A stretch of DNA of 64,000 nucleotides, taken from contig NC_092563.1 in assembly GCF_037975245.1 (NCBI RefSeq), positions 10,441,001 to 10,505,000 on the forward strand, given 5' to 3'. Position numbers and translations under genes: made by a program. This stretch comes from Apostichopus japonicus (taxonomy: Eukaryota > Echinodermata > Holothuroidea > Aspidochirotida > Stichopodidae). The notes under the pieces are model-generated. The model saw only the letters and a program-made list of their open reading frames with translations. It did no database searches and was not told the origin of the DNA. This document shows positions 38,010-48,499 of this stretch, one piece after another. The stretch's first letter is position 1; every line of letters starts with the position of its first letter.

Positions 38010-38972
38010 TAGGGATGCACCGGATCCAAATTTTCGGATTCGGACCGAACCGGATTTTTTCATTACACAAGAGAAAATCATTAATAAGAAATAAAAGTAT
38101 GAAACAAGGAGCAAATCTTAGGTGAGGTATACGCATATTATAAAGAAGGTGAAACTAAGACCCCATTTATGAGATTAAATATTACTTGAAGTGGTGAAAT
38201 CTTCATTCTTTAATAAAATAACTACAATATAATTGTTGACAAGCTTGATACAGTATGTAAATTTGTTTGCTGGCAAAAATACTGCATACTACTTATGAAG
38301 ATACTTGATAACTGTAGAAAGGTTACTTTTGAAATTGTTTTCATTATCAGCTCTGGATTTAATCGTCTTTGACGAGAATTAAAGTTATTTTAAGGTTTAA
38401 GAATGAACTTTAAGATGAAGTGGTTTTTGTGGAATTGAAAACAATTCAGACGTATTTAACCATATAAGAGATTGTTTCACACATAAAAATTCAGAGAAAA
38501 CATGAATGCCAACAATAATGGGAAAGTAAAGATTCAATGGAACAGTAGTTTGACTGATAAGTATATGGTCTATTTTAGCTGAACAATATTATTAAACTGA
38601 TGAAGGCTGCAAGAAATTATTTCACTGCAAACTGTATTTGTTGTATATAACTTCATATTATAACAGTAGTTGTATTATTTTGGTTGATCTTTAGAAACAG
38701 TGGGTCAGACCATTGAGAAAATTAAATTAAACATGTTAAACCTAATTTTTCCTTACTTTGAATGCTTTTATTAATTTTTGGAAATAGTTTACATCGACTT
38801 AAGTTAATACCAACACCTTTTTAAGGAATAATTCAGGCCAGATTTTGAACAAGATCCGACCAGATTTTGAAAAAGATCCAGCCGGATTTTGAAAAATATC
38901 CGACCGGAACCGGATAATTGCTCACTATCCGGCCGGATAGTTCGGCCGGACCGGATATCAGGTTCATGTTTA
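38010..38972. mobile_element. hAT-like non-autonomous element, TAGGGATGCACCGGAT end
   Basis: Left TAGGGATGCACC, right GGTTCATGTTTA (inverse match 9 of 12). Flanks GTCTAGGT (38002-38009) and GACTAGGT (38973-38980) match at 7 of 8. Both ends hold repeated CCGGAT/ATCCGG words (ATCCGACCGG, GGCCGGATAG). AT-rich interior with no supported frame. Confidence 0.65.
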
Positions 38973-38980
38973 GACTAGGT

Positions 38981-39692
38981 AGGCCTTGGCCGATCCTACC
39001 TCTTAGGCTACATCGAAAGATACGCCGTATACACCTCGCAAGAAAACCACGACAACTTTAAAGGGAAAAACAATATTTTGCACTTGAAGATCTGACTTCC
39101 CCAAAATGCAGTGATAACGTTTAGACCCAGTACTTCTTAAAACATTGAGATTCCAATAACTGATCAAAAATATTTTCTGAAGAAAAACCTTACGATATTT
39201 TTCACAAATATTGATCTTTAGATAAGTGCTTCCTCACAATCAAGGAGCCGCCCCGAAATTCGCTCCGCTTACGCAAAACTTCTATATATATAACACGTGG
39301 AAAACAGGAGTTTTTACACACACAATTCCCATTGACGTTGGTCACGGAACATAAGTAGGTCATCGACATTCGAACTTGCCCAAGGTCACCACACCATGGG
39401 AACGACGCAACACATTGAAAATGATGGTACATGTTCCCGCCATCTGGACGCCGAGTGTAAATGTTGGTGTAATATGCAAAATATTGATGGTAATGAAAGT
39501 TGTGCGCGGTTAAAACTTAACCTATTGCGACACACACAAATTTTTGGAAGCTGTTGTAGAAGTAACTTTTGTATCAAATGTAAAGTACTTTAAGGTACTT
39601 TAATTGATAAAAGACGGTTTTCTTCAGGTGGTAAGGTGTTTATACGTCTTAATACGTTTCTGTGCGCGTACATATGTCCAGTTGTACGTGTA
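38981..39692. other. hAT interior, no gene recognised
   Basis: Small cysteine-rich frames on both strands (39396-39593 plus, 39202-39577 minus) overlap each other and have no known domain. Nothing else is supported. Confidence 0.4.
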
Positions 39693-40131
39693 TGGCAAGC
39701 CATGTGGGACAAACACTGCATAATATATCAGCGTATATAATCGTAAATTATACGCGTATTAATTGGAATATATACGCGTTTATATTATTAGCCAATCATA
39801 TGGCCCAAATATATCCGGGTATTTATTCGAGTATATACGTATTAATTCGAATATATACACGTATTAATTCGAATATATTCACGTATTAAATAGAATACAT
39901 ATGGGGATTAAATCCAACATATGCACGGATTAATTAGAATATACACGAAAACACATTTCCGCTCTTGCTGTGTACATATACCAACGATAAATGCTACAGC
40001 GGGCTCGTGAGATCGCTCCAAAAAGCGAAACTTTACACATGTACAACACATATATATTTGAATTAATACGCGTATATATTCGAATTAATACGCGTATATA
40101 TTATGCGGTGTTTGTCCCACATGACTTGCCA
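39693..40131. mobile_element. TA-flanked MITE with 44-bp inverted ends
   Basis: TGGCAAGCCATGTGGGACAA then ACACTGCATAATATAT at the left, inverse at the right with three to four changes. TA outside both ends (39691-39692 and 40132-40133). The interior consists of TATACGCGTATTAATTCGAA-type short inverted repeats. Non-coding. Confidence 0.75.
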
Positions 40132-40543
40132 TATACGTGAGCGTACTGTAGCTCGCGAGTTCGCGAACAATCAGATCTCAAAGTACCAGGATGTTGCAGA
40201 CTCTACGTAATCTCGTGGCGTTGAAACTTTTAGCGCCGAGTAATCTGTTATTTATACATCAGAAATGTAGTGAATACTAGCCACTCATATCGCCGGATAC
40301 ATCGGGGGTAACAATAGTAGGATTACGTTCGCGGTTTATGATTCGACTGATCGTAAGTTGTGTTGTTATTTCGCGTACAGACAAAATAAACACGGGAATT
40401 GATACGCGATTTTTGCCAGTAATTTAATTTTCAGTTGATATCATAGTTTCGTTTAAACGTTCATCAGGTTTTATTAAACGTTTAAACGATGTTTCGTTCG
40501 TTAACACGTTTAAACGTGTAAACGACACAGCACTGCTGGATAT

Positions 40544-41056
40544 CGATGACGGCAGGAGGCTAGAACATGACCTACAATACTGTTACCAGCCGCCAGTAGC
40601 TAAATTCAAATATGAAATTTTCAACTCTAGGTAACGCGATAATCACATATCAGAAGTAGTTCAAAATATAATGAGAGGTATCAACGTTTATAAATTATTA
40701 TGCGAGACTTTGCGTTGCGAAATATTTAAAATATCGCATAAAAAACGTGTTCGTAGTCTTGTTGGCAGTTTTAGTACTGTTTGTCACACACGTGGCACGT
40801 GCAAGAACTGCGCAATCTTAATTACTGCTTACAGCCGTTTTAATGTTAATAGAGGACATAGCTGTGACCTTGTCGGCAAAAACCCTGGATGAAAGCATTT
40901 TTCTCTAATTTGTATTGTGCAAGGTTTCCCCATTTCTGAAAATTGTTACTCAAGAATCTAAAAGGGCTATTCATTAAAGTTGGAAACCTGCCAATCACAC
41001 GTTTGAAGTGGAAGAGTATTAAACTTTTTTACAAGTTTAAAGGTCTGCTGTATAGA
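40544..41056. other. Unannotated stretch right of the hAT element
   Basis: No feature supported; a 73-codon frame at 40671-40892 has no recognised motif or splice context. Confidence 0.3.
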
Positions 41057-41352
41057 CCCCAACTATAGCACCCTATCATGGAAAAGTTTCTTGAGATTAC
41101 GGAATCGACCTGCCTTGGTCGTAAAATGACCTCTTTTGACCAATTAGTATGCAACTCCTGCCACATATTTTTCTTGTATGAGGGTCTTTGTGTGAACGCT
41201 GTATGATTAACTACACTGTAGACATGAACATATTTCCACAGTGTTTACACAAAGAGCCTCATGGTGTAAAGAAGCTATGCAGGCTAATTATAGAGCCTGA
41301 GGTCGATTACGTAATCACAAAACTTCCTAGCTATATCGTGCTATAATTGGGG
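41057..41352. mobile_element. Foldback element, near-complete 300-bp palindrome
   Basis: CCCCAACTATAGCACCCTAT pairs with ATATCGTGCTATAATTGGGG, AGATTACGGAATCGACC with GGTCGATTACGTAATCAC, and TGAGGGTCTTTGTGTGAACG with TGTTTACACAAAGAGCCTCA. Pairing runs from both ends to a short centre near 41205-41225, so nearly the whole element could form one imperfect hairpin. Family unknown. Confidence 0.75.
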
Positions 41353-41819
41353 CAAATAAAGCTGATCTCTAAAATCTCAGTGATTTTGTTGATCTCCTAA
41401 AAAAACACTCTTCTGAGGCTGATATAATACACAACTTCGAAATGAAAGGGATGAAAAGTTGATACAGAGTACTCACTGAAATGCAGTAATCTGGACCGCC
41501 GTCCTTTTTTCAGTTTAAAGAGTCTAGTCGGTGTAAGGAGTGTACACAATTGCCACATGAAAGAATACGCGACAGTAACTTACTGTATCGAATCTTAGAA
41601 CTTTAACAACATTCATCTAGGGATGTACTACTTTAATCTGTTGATGATACCAACAACAAGCAGAGTCTGCAACATTGCTTCTGTGATCCTGCTAAGAGAG
41701 CTTATTATCAATTAACCGCCTACAAATTGTGTACAATTACTTTTGTTAATTGCGGTACTCGTAAGGCTTAGTGTAAACATTTGATTTTCACCTTTGATAT
41801 TATTTATTACCACTAGCAT
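41353..41819. other. Unannotated stretch
   Basis: No gene, repeat or site supported between the foldback element and the LINE fragment. Confidence 0.3.
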
Positions 41820-42465
41820 TGTGTTATTATTATTTCTAGATGGGTTTTTTTTGTAAGCTGTCAGATCGTGATTTAATTCCAAATATGCAATTGAAAGGGC
41901 TTCGTTAACATCGAGACTATTATAATATACAGTTATGTCGTCGGCAAATAATATAAACTGAAGGACACGTGATGACTTAGATTAATACCATTGGTATTTA
42001 ATGTGAAAAGCAGAGGACCCAATATGGAACCTTGCAATACGCCAATATTCATATTTGAAGAGTACAGTCATTGCGTTAAAACGAGCAAACTGTTCCCCCA
42101 TTTGTACGATACAGTTGAAACAATTTGAGTGCCACAACCCGAACTCCATATCTATATAATTTATTAAGTAAAATCTGGTGGTGAATAACTGTGCCAAACG
42201 CATGTAAAACTGAAACAGGTCGGTAATTTGAAACTATTTAGGCTCCACAGGATTTTTATCAGGAAAGACCTTAGCAATTTTTAACTCATTGGTGCAGATA
42301 CCCTCAGAAAAAGGCAAGTTCGAAATATGAGTAAGCAGAGTAATTTTACAAGCACGAATAACAGTGAATAATTTTAATTCTTTTAATCGATCAGCATGAA
42401 GAGTAAGGGAAGCACTTCGATTACAAAATTTAGATATCTCAATAGCTTGCAAACAAGTGTATGTG
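41820..42465 (-). pseudogene. LINE-type reverse transcriptase fragment
   Basis: Minus-strand frames, broken by shifts, read in order: KITLLTHISNLPFSEGICTN and ELKIAKVFPDKNP; HHQILLNKLYRYGVRVVAL; LQGSILGPLLFTLNTNG; and FADDITVYYNSLDVNEALSI. These are successive RT blocks, with the catalytic FADD at about 41951-41962. This pattern fits a Jockey/CR1-like non-LTR retrotransposon. Endonuclease and C-terminal parts are absent. The fragment stops at a 13-G run (42466-42478). Confidence 0.8.
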
Positions 42466-42943
42466 GGGGGGGGGGGTTAGTTCTTCTTTCCTTGCTTTGA
42501 TCACCACCCTAACCCCGTTCTGCGGTTCTTGAATGTTAGGTCTTTGTAAGTTGGCCAAAAATTCACTGATATTTTTTTTAATTCAAAAGGTCAATTTATT
42601 TGTTTCTCTTACTATGCTCCTTCATAAGGCATAGCAGAAATAAATGTGCGAATAATATAACGCTTTATTTGAAATGTTCAGATCCCTAAATCCTTTATTC
42701 ATACAAGTATCAAAATCGATCATGGAAAAAAATAAATACATTTGCGCACATATGCCTATAAGGGCGTGCAGGTGTGACTTAATTTGTATTTATGATATGC
42801 CTTATATTAAAGAGAATAGTAAAGAAAACGATCAAAGTTTATTTATTTTCACGTCGCATGCTTTCTGAAGGAGTCACAAACGGACTGTGAGAAACCTTAT
42901 AATCTACCTGAAACCACTGCATGCATTGATATTCATTTTTGGT
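42466..42943. other. Region upstream of the large gene
   Basis: AT-rich; promoter not identifiable. A small frame at 42674-42868 has no recognised motif. No inverted end of an element carrying the large gene was found here by eye. A 5' exon of the gene might lie here or further left. Confidence 0.3.
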
Positions 42944-42960
42944 CTCTTCTCAGTTTTCAG
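42944..42960 (+). promoter_or_regulatory. Candidate splice acceptor before the large frame
   Basis: TTTTTGGTCTCTTCTCAGTTTTCAG ends in two CAG choices (42953 and 42960) after a pyrimidine-rich tract. The frame upstream of it contains no ATG back to a TGA at 42866-42868, and its hydrophobic stretch (HALIFIFGLFSV) looks like intron read in frame rather than a signal peptide. Thus a spliced 5' exon is possible. Confidence 0.45.
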
Positions 42961-43105
42961 GAATACACCATCAGCCGCACAAGCAGCGAATTCACACCGT
43001 CGCCAGGACAGCCTCTGGTACCGAGTAGCTTCGAGCCTTCTAGGCCCCGCTGAGCACAAGTTAAAAACCGTATTGGGTCTCAGTTTCTACCTTTACAAGA
43101 CGTAT

Positions 43106-46100
43106 ATGAAAGATGGCATGGTCGAAAAGTGGTTTAAAGATCTACGAGAGACTAAATACACCGACGTACCACACTCGGAAGATGAGGTACTCAGTAGCTC
43201 AACTGGGAACCTGGGAGAACGCCAAAAAGCTGATCAAGGAGACATTGAATCTCAAACAGATCATATGGAAGATGCAGTTGACGCGATTGTTCCTTCCAGT
43301 GAAAGATTCTGCATTTGCTACCAAGTCAACGATGGCAGCCCCTATGTGCAGTGTGATATTTGTCAGCAATGGTTTCATTTCAAGTGTGTTGGTTTACCTT
43401 CGTCTCCGCATACAACAGACCGAGTAAAACGGGACCCATTTAGATGCAAGAAATGCTTGCCCACGGTATCTCGTGGAATTAAAAACATCGGAAATTCATG
43501 CTGGTTCGCATCGACAGTCCAGGCAGTCAAGGTGACTCACGTTGGTCACATCCTTAAAAACCGGTCCAACTCAAACAATGCTGTTGGAGAAATGTTAACA
43601 CGGATTCTTCGCAATTTAGAAGAGAAAAGCTGCCGTCCAATTGGTGACAGGGCGGTGAGACAAGCTGTTCAGACTATTGCCGACGAGGTGCGTGGTCCTT
43701 TCCTTAACTGCCAAGATCAGCAAGACGCAAGTGAGTTTTTCTCGAACTGCATCCTTGACAATCTGCATCAAGAATATGTTGCAAATATGATCTCGCCAGT
43801 CACTACAACTTTCGCAACTGAGATAGTCACATGTCTGAATTGCGGAAACGAGGAGAAACGAAATCAGTCTCTGCCAATGCTTACCATCACCCCTCACAGG
43901 CCAGAAGTTGTGAAGAACATTGCTGCCCTCTTTGAAGACGAAGTTCGTGACGGTATTTGTTGCTCCGAATGCAGAGAAAGACAACTGAAAGGATACAGTT
44001 ACGAAATAGCCAAGTTGCCTCCTTGTTTAGTTGTAAATATAAACCGCACGCAAAGAGATGGCAATAAATGTAATTCATCTCTGGATTCTATACAAAGAAT
44101 GATCATCTCATCCTCTAATGTACACTTTGAAGACACAACGTGTTCACCTTATTATTACCAACTTATTTCGGCTGTAGTTCATCGAGGACAGGATAAGGGT
44201 GGCCACTACTACACCTATGTTTTCAAAAACGGTAGTGTGTTTCAACTTAACGACGAATCTGTACAAAACTGCACCACTGAAAATGCCGTCGCAGACATTG
44301 CTTTGAATGGCATTTTATTATTTTATGAACTTTCAGAGAATTTAGATACAACAGGAAAGGTGGAAATAAGTAACAACGATGAATCGGATTTCGCTAAATT
44401 TGACACCAATTCACCAACTGTCAATGGGTATTCTCCTCAAGATGTCAAACCCAACACTTCAAATGAAACATGCCAACAGCAATCTCTTCAAGACGAAACT
44501 AACTTCTTCATAGATTCAGTTCAGCAGGCGGAAGGAGAAACACCGATTAGTGACGCAACACTCGCCGATCTTAGTGCTTCACCCATATTCAAAAGGTTTT
44601 ACGAGGTGACCATTCCAACGTCTGCTACATTTAAAATTGACGAAGATGCATGGACACAACTGAGGAAGGAACAGAAGGGGACGAGACTACCATTGCAGTG
44701 GGTAAACGTCTTTTACGACGGGCTTCGTAAATCCAACCCATTCTGTACGTTGATGTTTAAAAGACACAGAGTTGCAAAACAGTGTAGTAGGAAAACATCC
44801 AGCATTATTTTCTCCGCCAGTGCATACTGTTGTCGACGTCCGACGTGCAACGTATCTGCTACACTATCGATGGATGAAAACCTGATATGCAGTGTACAAT
44901 ACTACGGTCGTGTCAAACACACAACTAACGAGACGGCACAGCGCCCAATCCGAGCAGAGGAAAGGTTGAAATTGCAAAATGAACTTTGGAACAATCATTG
45001 CCCGTCCCGAAAAAATATGGAAAACTTAAAGGAAATGGATGACAGTGTATTCGCCAGCGGAAATCTAACTGGAGTAGGTGCCGACAGCTCAACTTTTAAA
45101 CAAATCAGCTATGAAGGGAGACGTCGACTTCAGAGTGACAAGGACCTCATTACCAGCCTCCTGGTGAAAGAGAAGCTCAACCTGAAAAATTATATCCGGC
45201 AAATATCTGCAGTTCCAAGCTATGTGATCACGTTCACAGACGCCGGAGTGCGCCTGTTCCACGAGATGGCACCAACAGTTCCGTTACACTGGGACGCAAC
45301 GGGGTCCGTAGCCTGGAAGGCCGGCAGTAAAGAATATCTTTACTATGCGATGGTGATGCCGAACCAAACAAGACAGGAAGAAAATCTGAAAAGCTCACCA
45401 TGCCCGGTGACCGAGCTGGTTACAATCAATCAGTCTGAACCTACCATATCAAACTGGCTTCAGATTTTCAGACATAGAGAGAAGAGTATTTATGGATACA
45501 GAAATTTAGCCACCCCCTGTCTGATTTCAAGCGACCGCAGCCTGCCATTACTTGTATCATCTCTCAAAGTATTTTCAGGAGAAACCCTCAAGCAATACCT
45601 GGAAAGATGCTGGAAAATTGCCAATGGTGAGGCATCACCAGTTGAAGTAAATGGAATGATTTTACATACCGGCTTCAGTCATTTCATGAAAGACGGCAAA
45701 GAATATTGCCGCAAATATTACAGGAAAGAACAGAAATGGTTTGCGATGAACTTATTCCGTCTGCTTGCAGGAGTTCGCCTCTTATCAGAGTACCGGCGAT
45801 TATTGTTTTCCGTTTGTGTTGTACTACGAGCTGAACGTTATACAGCGTTGTGCCAACTCCACACAAAATCAATCCTCGATACTGCGTTCCAACGAAAAAA
45901 GACTGTTGAAGATGAAAAGATTGACAACTGCGACGAAGAGGTCAGTGGATGTGACAGTTCTGCCTCGACAGTTAAACCTCAAACATCAAGGTACACAGAA
46001 GAAGAAGCACTTATGCAGGAAACATCAAGTTTTACTGCATTAAATCAACGTGTCGATGACAAAGCCAGAGAAGCTCTACAGAATGAAGAAAATTTAGATG

Positions 46101-47440
46101 AAGCCATTGATCCTACACTTAAGGCAAATAAATTCAGAGGGGTACAACTCATAGAGAAGATGTTAAAATATTTACTTCCGACAGTTCCCATTTGGTCCAA
46201 TATAATGCTCGGTGACCTTACTCGACATTCGCCATCATACATTAATGCAAATTACGACAGTAACAGATACTTCATACGCAATCCGCCGAGGACGCAAGGT
46301 TATATGGAGTCATGGAACAAAATTTTCAAGACGACAACACTGGCAAATTACAGACTCCGACTTGATGAAGTGGTGCAAAGAATGTATGTCGGAATTCAAG
46401 CACAACAACGCAAATTCGTTCTCCAACACCGGGTAAAGAAACGAAGGAAGGCGGGGAAAAAAGTCACCACATTAGTGCAAGAAAAGTGGAAAAGGAGCCG
46501 TAGAGAAACGAGAGATGAAATGAAGTCGAGATCTGAAGCTGGGGTCATCAAAAGAATGGAAACGGAACTAGAAAAGCAGCAGGGAAAGGGAATGAAAGAT
46601 GCTGCGCGTATGGTGACAACAAATGAGCAGCAAGGAGAAACCAATCGAAAAGAAAAAGACAGATCACAAAAACTGTCTAGAAAACGGCTTTATGAACTGC
46701 ATGAAATCCCCAGTGCTGATCAAACAAAGTGCAGAAAAAAGCTCGATCTGGAAAAACATGAAACTCCACATGCAACCCTCGGTGAAAGACCAGCAAAGAC
46801 ATTAAAGGAGACATCAGAAAACGCAAGCCCAACAATCAACGATGACGAGAGCTCAGCAAATAATGACGGATGTGACAAATATGAATCGTTGTTACGAAAC
46901 TCATGGCTGAATGATGAGGTAATTAACGATCAGCTTGATTTCCTTCAGACCAAAGTTGCAGATTTCAATGTTTTTATCTGCAACTCATTTCACATGAGCT
47001 CAGGAATTCCTGCTAATGTACAAGCTCGTAAATGGTACAGAAGCCAGAGACTTGTTGATTGCACATGGGTTCTCCTCCCAGTCAATAAGAATGGATTGCA
47101 CTGGATCCTGTTAGCGGCAAACTTAGTAACTAAATCTCTTTATTTCCTCGATCCACTCCAAAACTGTACGTCAAGTGATGAAATGAAGCGTTTCAGGTGT
47201 TTCATTTCAAATAGAGCCTCATTAGAAGGAAAGCCGGTCGAATGTCAGAAATGGCCAGTTAAGATGACATCTGAGTGTAACTTTCCATTTCAGACGACAA
47301 GTAACGACTGTGGACTTTATGTCCTTCTTTACGCCAAATCATTATTATTTGGAGGAAAGATGAATCCATTTGTTGATATTCCGATGGAAAGGGATTGTAT
47401 TTACAACAATTTACATGACTTCGATATGAACAGACCATAG
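43106..47440 (+). CDS. PHD / ubiquitin-specific protease / DDE-like / Ulp1 protease fusion protein
   Basis: Intact single-exon frame of 1444 codons from the first ATG; a spliced upstream start is possible because the frame is open back to 42869. Order (residues from this Met): PHD finger 69-117 (C4HC3: C69, C71, C83, C86, H91, C94, C114, C117; QQWFHFKC). USP domain about 124-410: Cys box GIKNIGNSCWFAS (C132), QQDASEF (205-211), zinc pairs C243/C246 and C286/C289, His box GGHYYTYV (H367), LNDES (N382/D383). DDE-transposase-like region about 690-910: LHWDATGSVAWK (D730), ISSDRSLPLLV (D810), candidate E895. Then QGYMESWNKIF (about 1064) and a basic coiled-coil-like linker about 1109-1217. Ulp1/SENP (C48) domain about 1262-1420: NSWLNDEVIND, H1332-W1333, D1349, Q1396, C1402 in NDCGLYV. 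Expected roles: chromatin reading, deubiquitination, DNA transposition, deSUMOylation; all inferred from motifs. Most likely a transposon protein. Confidence 0.85.
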   Translation: MKDGMVEKWFKDLRETKYTDVPHSEDEVLSSSTGNLGERQKADQGDIESQTDHMEDAVDAIVPSSERFCICYQVNDGSPYVQCDICQQWFHFKCVGLPSSPHTTDRVKRDPFRCKKCLPTVSRGIKNIGNSCWFASTVQAVKVTHVGHILKNRSNSNNAVGEMLTRILRNLEEKSCRPIGDRAVRQAVQTIADEVRGPFLNCQDQQDASEFFSNCILDNLHQEYVANMISPVTTTFATEIVTCLNCGNEEKRNQSLPMLTITPHRPEVVKNIAALFEDEVRDGICCSECRERQLKGYSYEIAKLPPCLVVNINRTQRDGNKCNSSLDSIQRMIISSSNVHFEDTTCSPYYYQLISAVVHRGQDKGGHYYTYVFKNGSVFQLNDESVQNCTTENAVADIALNGILLFYELSENLDTTGKVEISNNDESDFAKFDTNSPTVNGYSPQDVKPNTSNETCQQQSLQDETNFFIDSVQQAEGETPISDATLADLSASPIFKRFYEVTIPTSATFKIDEDAWTQLRKEQKGTRLPLQWVNVFYDGLRKSNPFCTLMFKRHRVAKQCSRKTSSIIFSASAYCCRRPTCNVSATLSMDENLICSVQYYGRVKHTTNETAQRPIRAEERLKLQNELWNNHCPSRKNMENLKEMDDSVFASGNLTGVGADSSTFKQISYEGRRRLQSDKDLITSLLVKEKLNLKNYIRQISAVPSYVITFTDAGVRLFHEMAPTVPLHWDATGSVAWKAGSKEYLYYAMVMPNQTRQEENLKSSPCPVTELVTINQSEPTISNWLQIFRHREKSIYGYRNLATPCLISSDRSLPLLVSSLKVFSGETLKQYLERCWKIANGEASPVEVNGMILHTGFSHFMKDGKEYCRKYYRKEQKWFAMNLFRLLAGVRLLSEYRRLLFSVCVVLRAERYTALCQLHTKSILDTAFQRKKTVEDEKIDNCDEEVSGCDSSASTVKPQTSRYTEEEALMQETSSFTALNQRVDDKAREALQNEENLDEAIDPTLKANKFRGVQLIEKMLKYLLPTVPIWSNIMLGDLTRHSPSYINANYDSNRYFIRNPPRTQGYMESWNKIFKTTTLANYRLRLDEVVQRMYVGIQAQQRKFVLQHRVKKRRKAGKKVTTLVQEKWKRSRRETRDEMKSRSEAGVIKRMETELEKQQGKGMKDAARMVTTNEQQGETNRKEKDRSQKLSRKRLYELHEIPSADQTKCRKKLDLEKHETPHATLGERPAKTLKETSENASPTINDDESSANNDGCDKYESLLRNSWLNDEVINDQLDFLQTKVADFNVFICNSFHMSSGIPANVQARKWYRSQRLVDCTWVLLPVNKNGLHWILLAANLVTKSLYFLDPLQNCTSSDEMKRFRCFISNRASLEGKPVECQKWPVKMTSECNFPFQTTSNDCGLYVLLYAKSLLFGGKMNPFVDIPMERDCIYNNLHDFDMNRP

Positions 47441-47529
47441 CATAACCATTAAGAGCAAAGTAATGGTTTTACACTCCTTGACGGCAGACGGAACTCAATA
47501 AGAGACAAAATATGAATACGACCATGTGG
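47441..47529. other. Immediate 3' region of the large gene
   Basis: Only about 90 bp separates the TAG stop from the first tandem unit. No poly(A) signal lies here; the first AATAAA seen is at about 47944, inside the diverged first repeats, so the 3' UTR probably includes array sequence. Confidence 0.4.
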
Positions 47530-48499
47530 CATCAATATTTATTTGTTCGTAGAGGATCAGCGATATCTCAACAAGTATATTTCAAGTACAGCATGAAAGT
47601 AGAGATTGTGTTGAACTTTGTGATGAAAAAATCAAAGAAAACGTGCATCTTATATCATATCGAGTATCCATTACTTAATTGAACTGTATTTGCCCCGTAA
47701 AGGATTTCAGCTTATTTTCTTCTTTGAGCTAATTGAATTGGATGCCGAAAAACGTATATGGTCAAACAGCATCTCATACATATTTTCGCAACAAGTATAT
47801 ATTTCAACTGAAGCATTACAGCGGGCATTGTGTTGAACTTCGCAATGAAAAATCACAAAAAAGGTACATGTAAAATTACATGGATTATAGACTTTTTAGC
47901 TAACACGGATTTGTCGTCGTAAACGATTTTAGTTTTTCCTGATAATAAAAACAAGCTAATTTTACTGGTAGCTGAAAGGAGTCTACGTTCCAGCAGCAGC
48001 AGAAATACATATATTTATTTTGTCTGGGAGTAGCAGCAATCTCTCAACAAGTATTTATTTGAACTACGGCATGAAAATAGGGATTGTGTTTAACTTTGTG
48101 ATGAAATATCACTGATTACCAATTATTGACTTTACATGGAATTTTCGTCATGAAGGACTTGAGCTTATTTTTTTTTGTGAATTTTAGATTTGATGTCGAA
48201 AGGAGTCTATGGTCAAGCAGGAGCACATACATATTTATATTATTGTTGGATCAGTATTCGCTCAACAAGTGTTTTCAACTATAGCATGACAGCGGGGATT
48301 GTGTAGAACCTTGTTGTTAAATAACACATAATACGTGCATTTGGTAATACATTGATTACCCATTATTAACTGTAACGGTATTAGCGACTTAAGCGTTCCA
48401 GCTTATTATCTGTGAATTTATCACACAAACCAACTCAATTGATAACAAAAGGCGTCTATGGTTAAGAGAAAGCACGTTTATATTTATTTCTCTTGGTGG

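Larger units (their letters stand above)
34762..40535. mobile_element. 5.8-kb hAT-like element, host of four nested elements
   Basis: Left end TAGGGCTGTGAGTTTTCG and inverse right end ...CGACACAGCACTG match at 8 of the first 10 bp, and GTTTAAACG follows inside both ends once the 34785-36243 insertion is removed. The 8-bp flanks CTAGATAT (34754-34761) and CTGGATAT (40536-40543) match at 7 of 8, as expected for hAT. No intact transposase was recognised in the remaining sequence, so it is probably an old or non-autonomous copy enlarged by insertions. Confidence 0.7.

Noticed and set aside
42887-42960. Signal peptide at the start of the large frame
   Set aside because: The frame here begins with GTG, not ATG, and the hydrophobic run precedes a plausible splice acceptor. 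Domains and expected nuclear role also argue against secretion.
43113-46805. Other frames overlapping the large gene on both strands
   Set aside because: Shadows of the intact 1444-codon frame; none has a recognisable motif.
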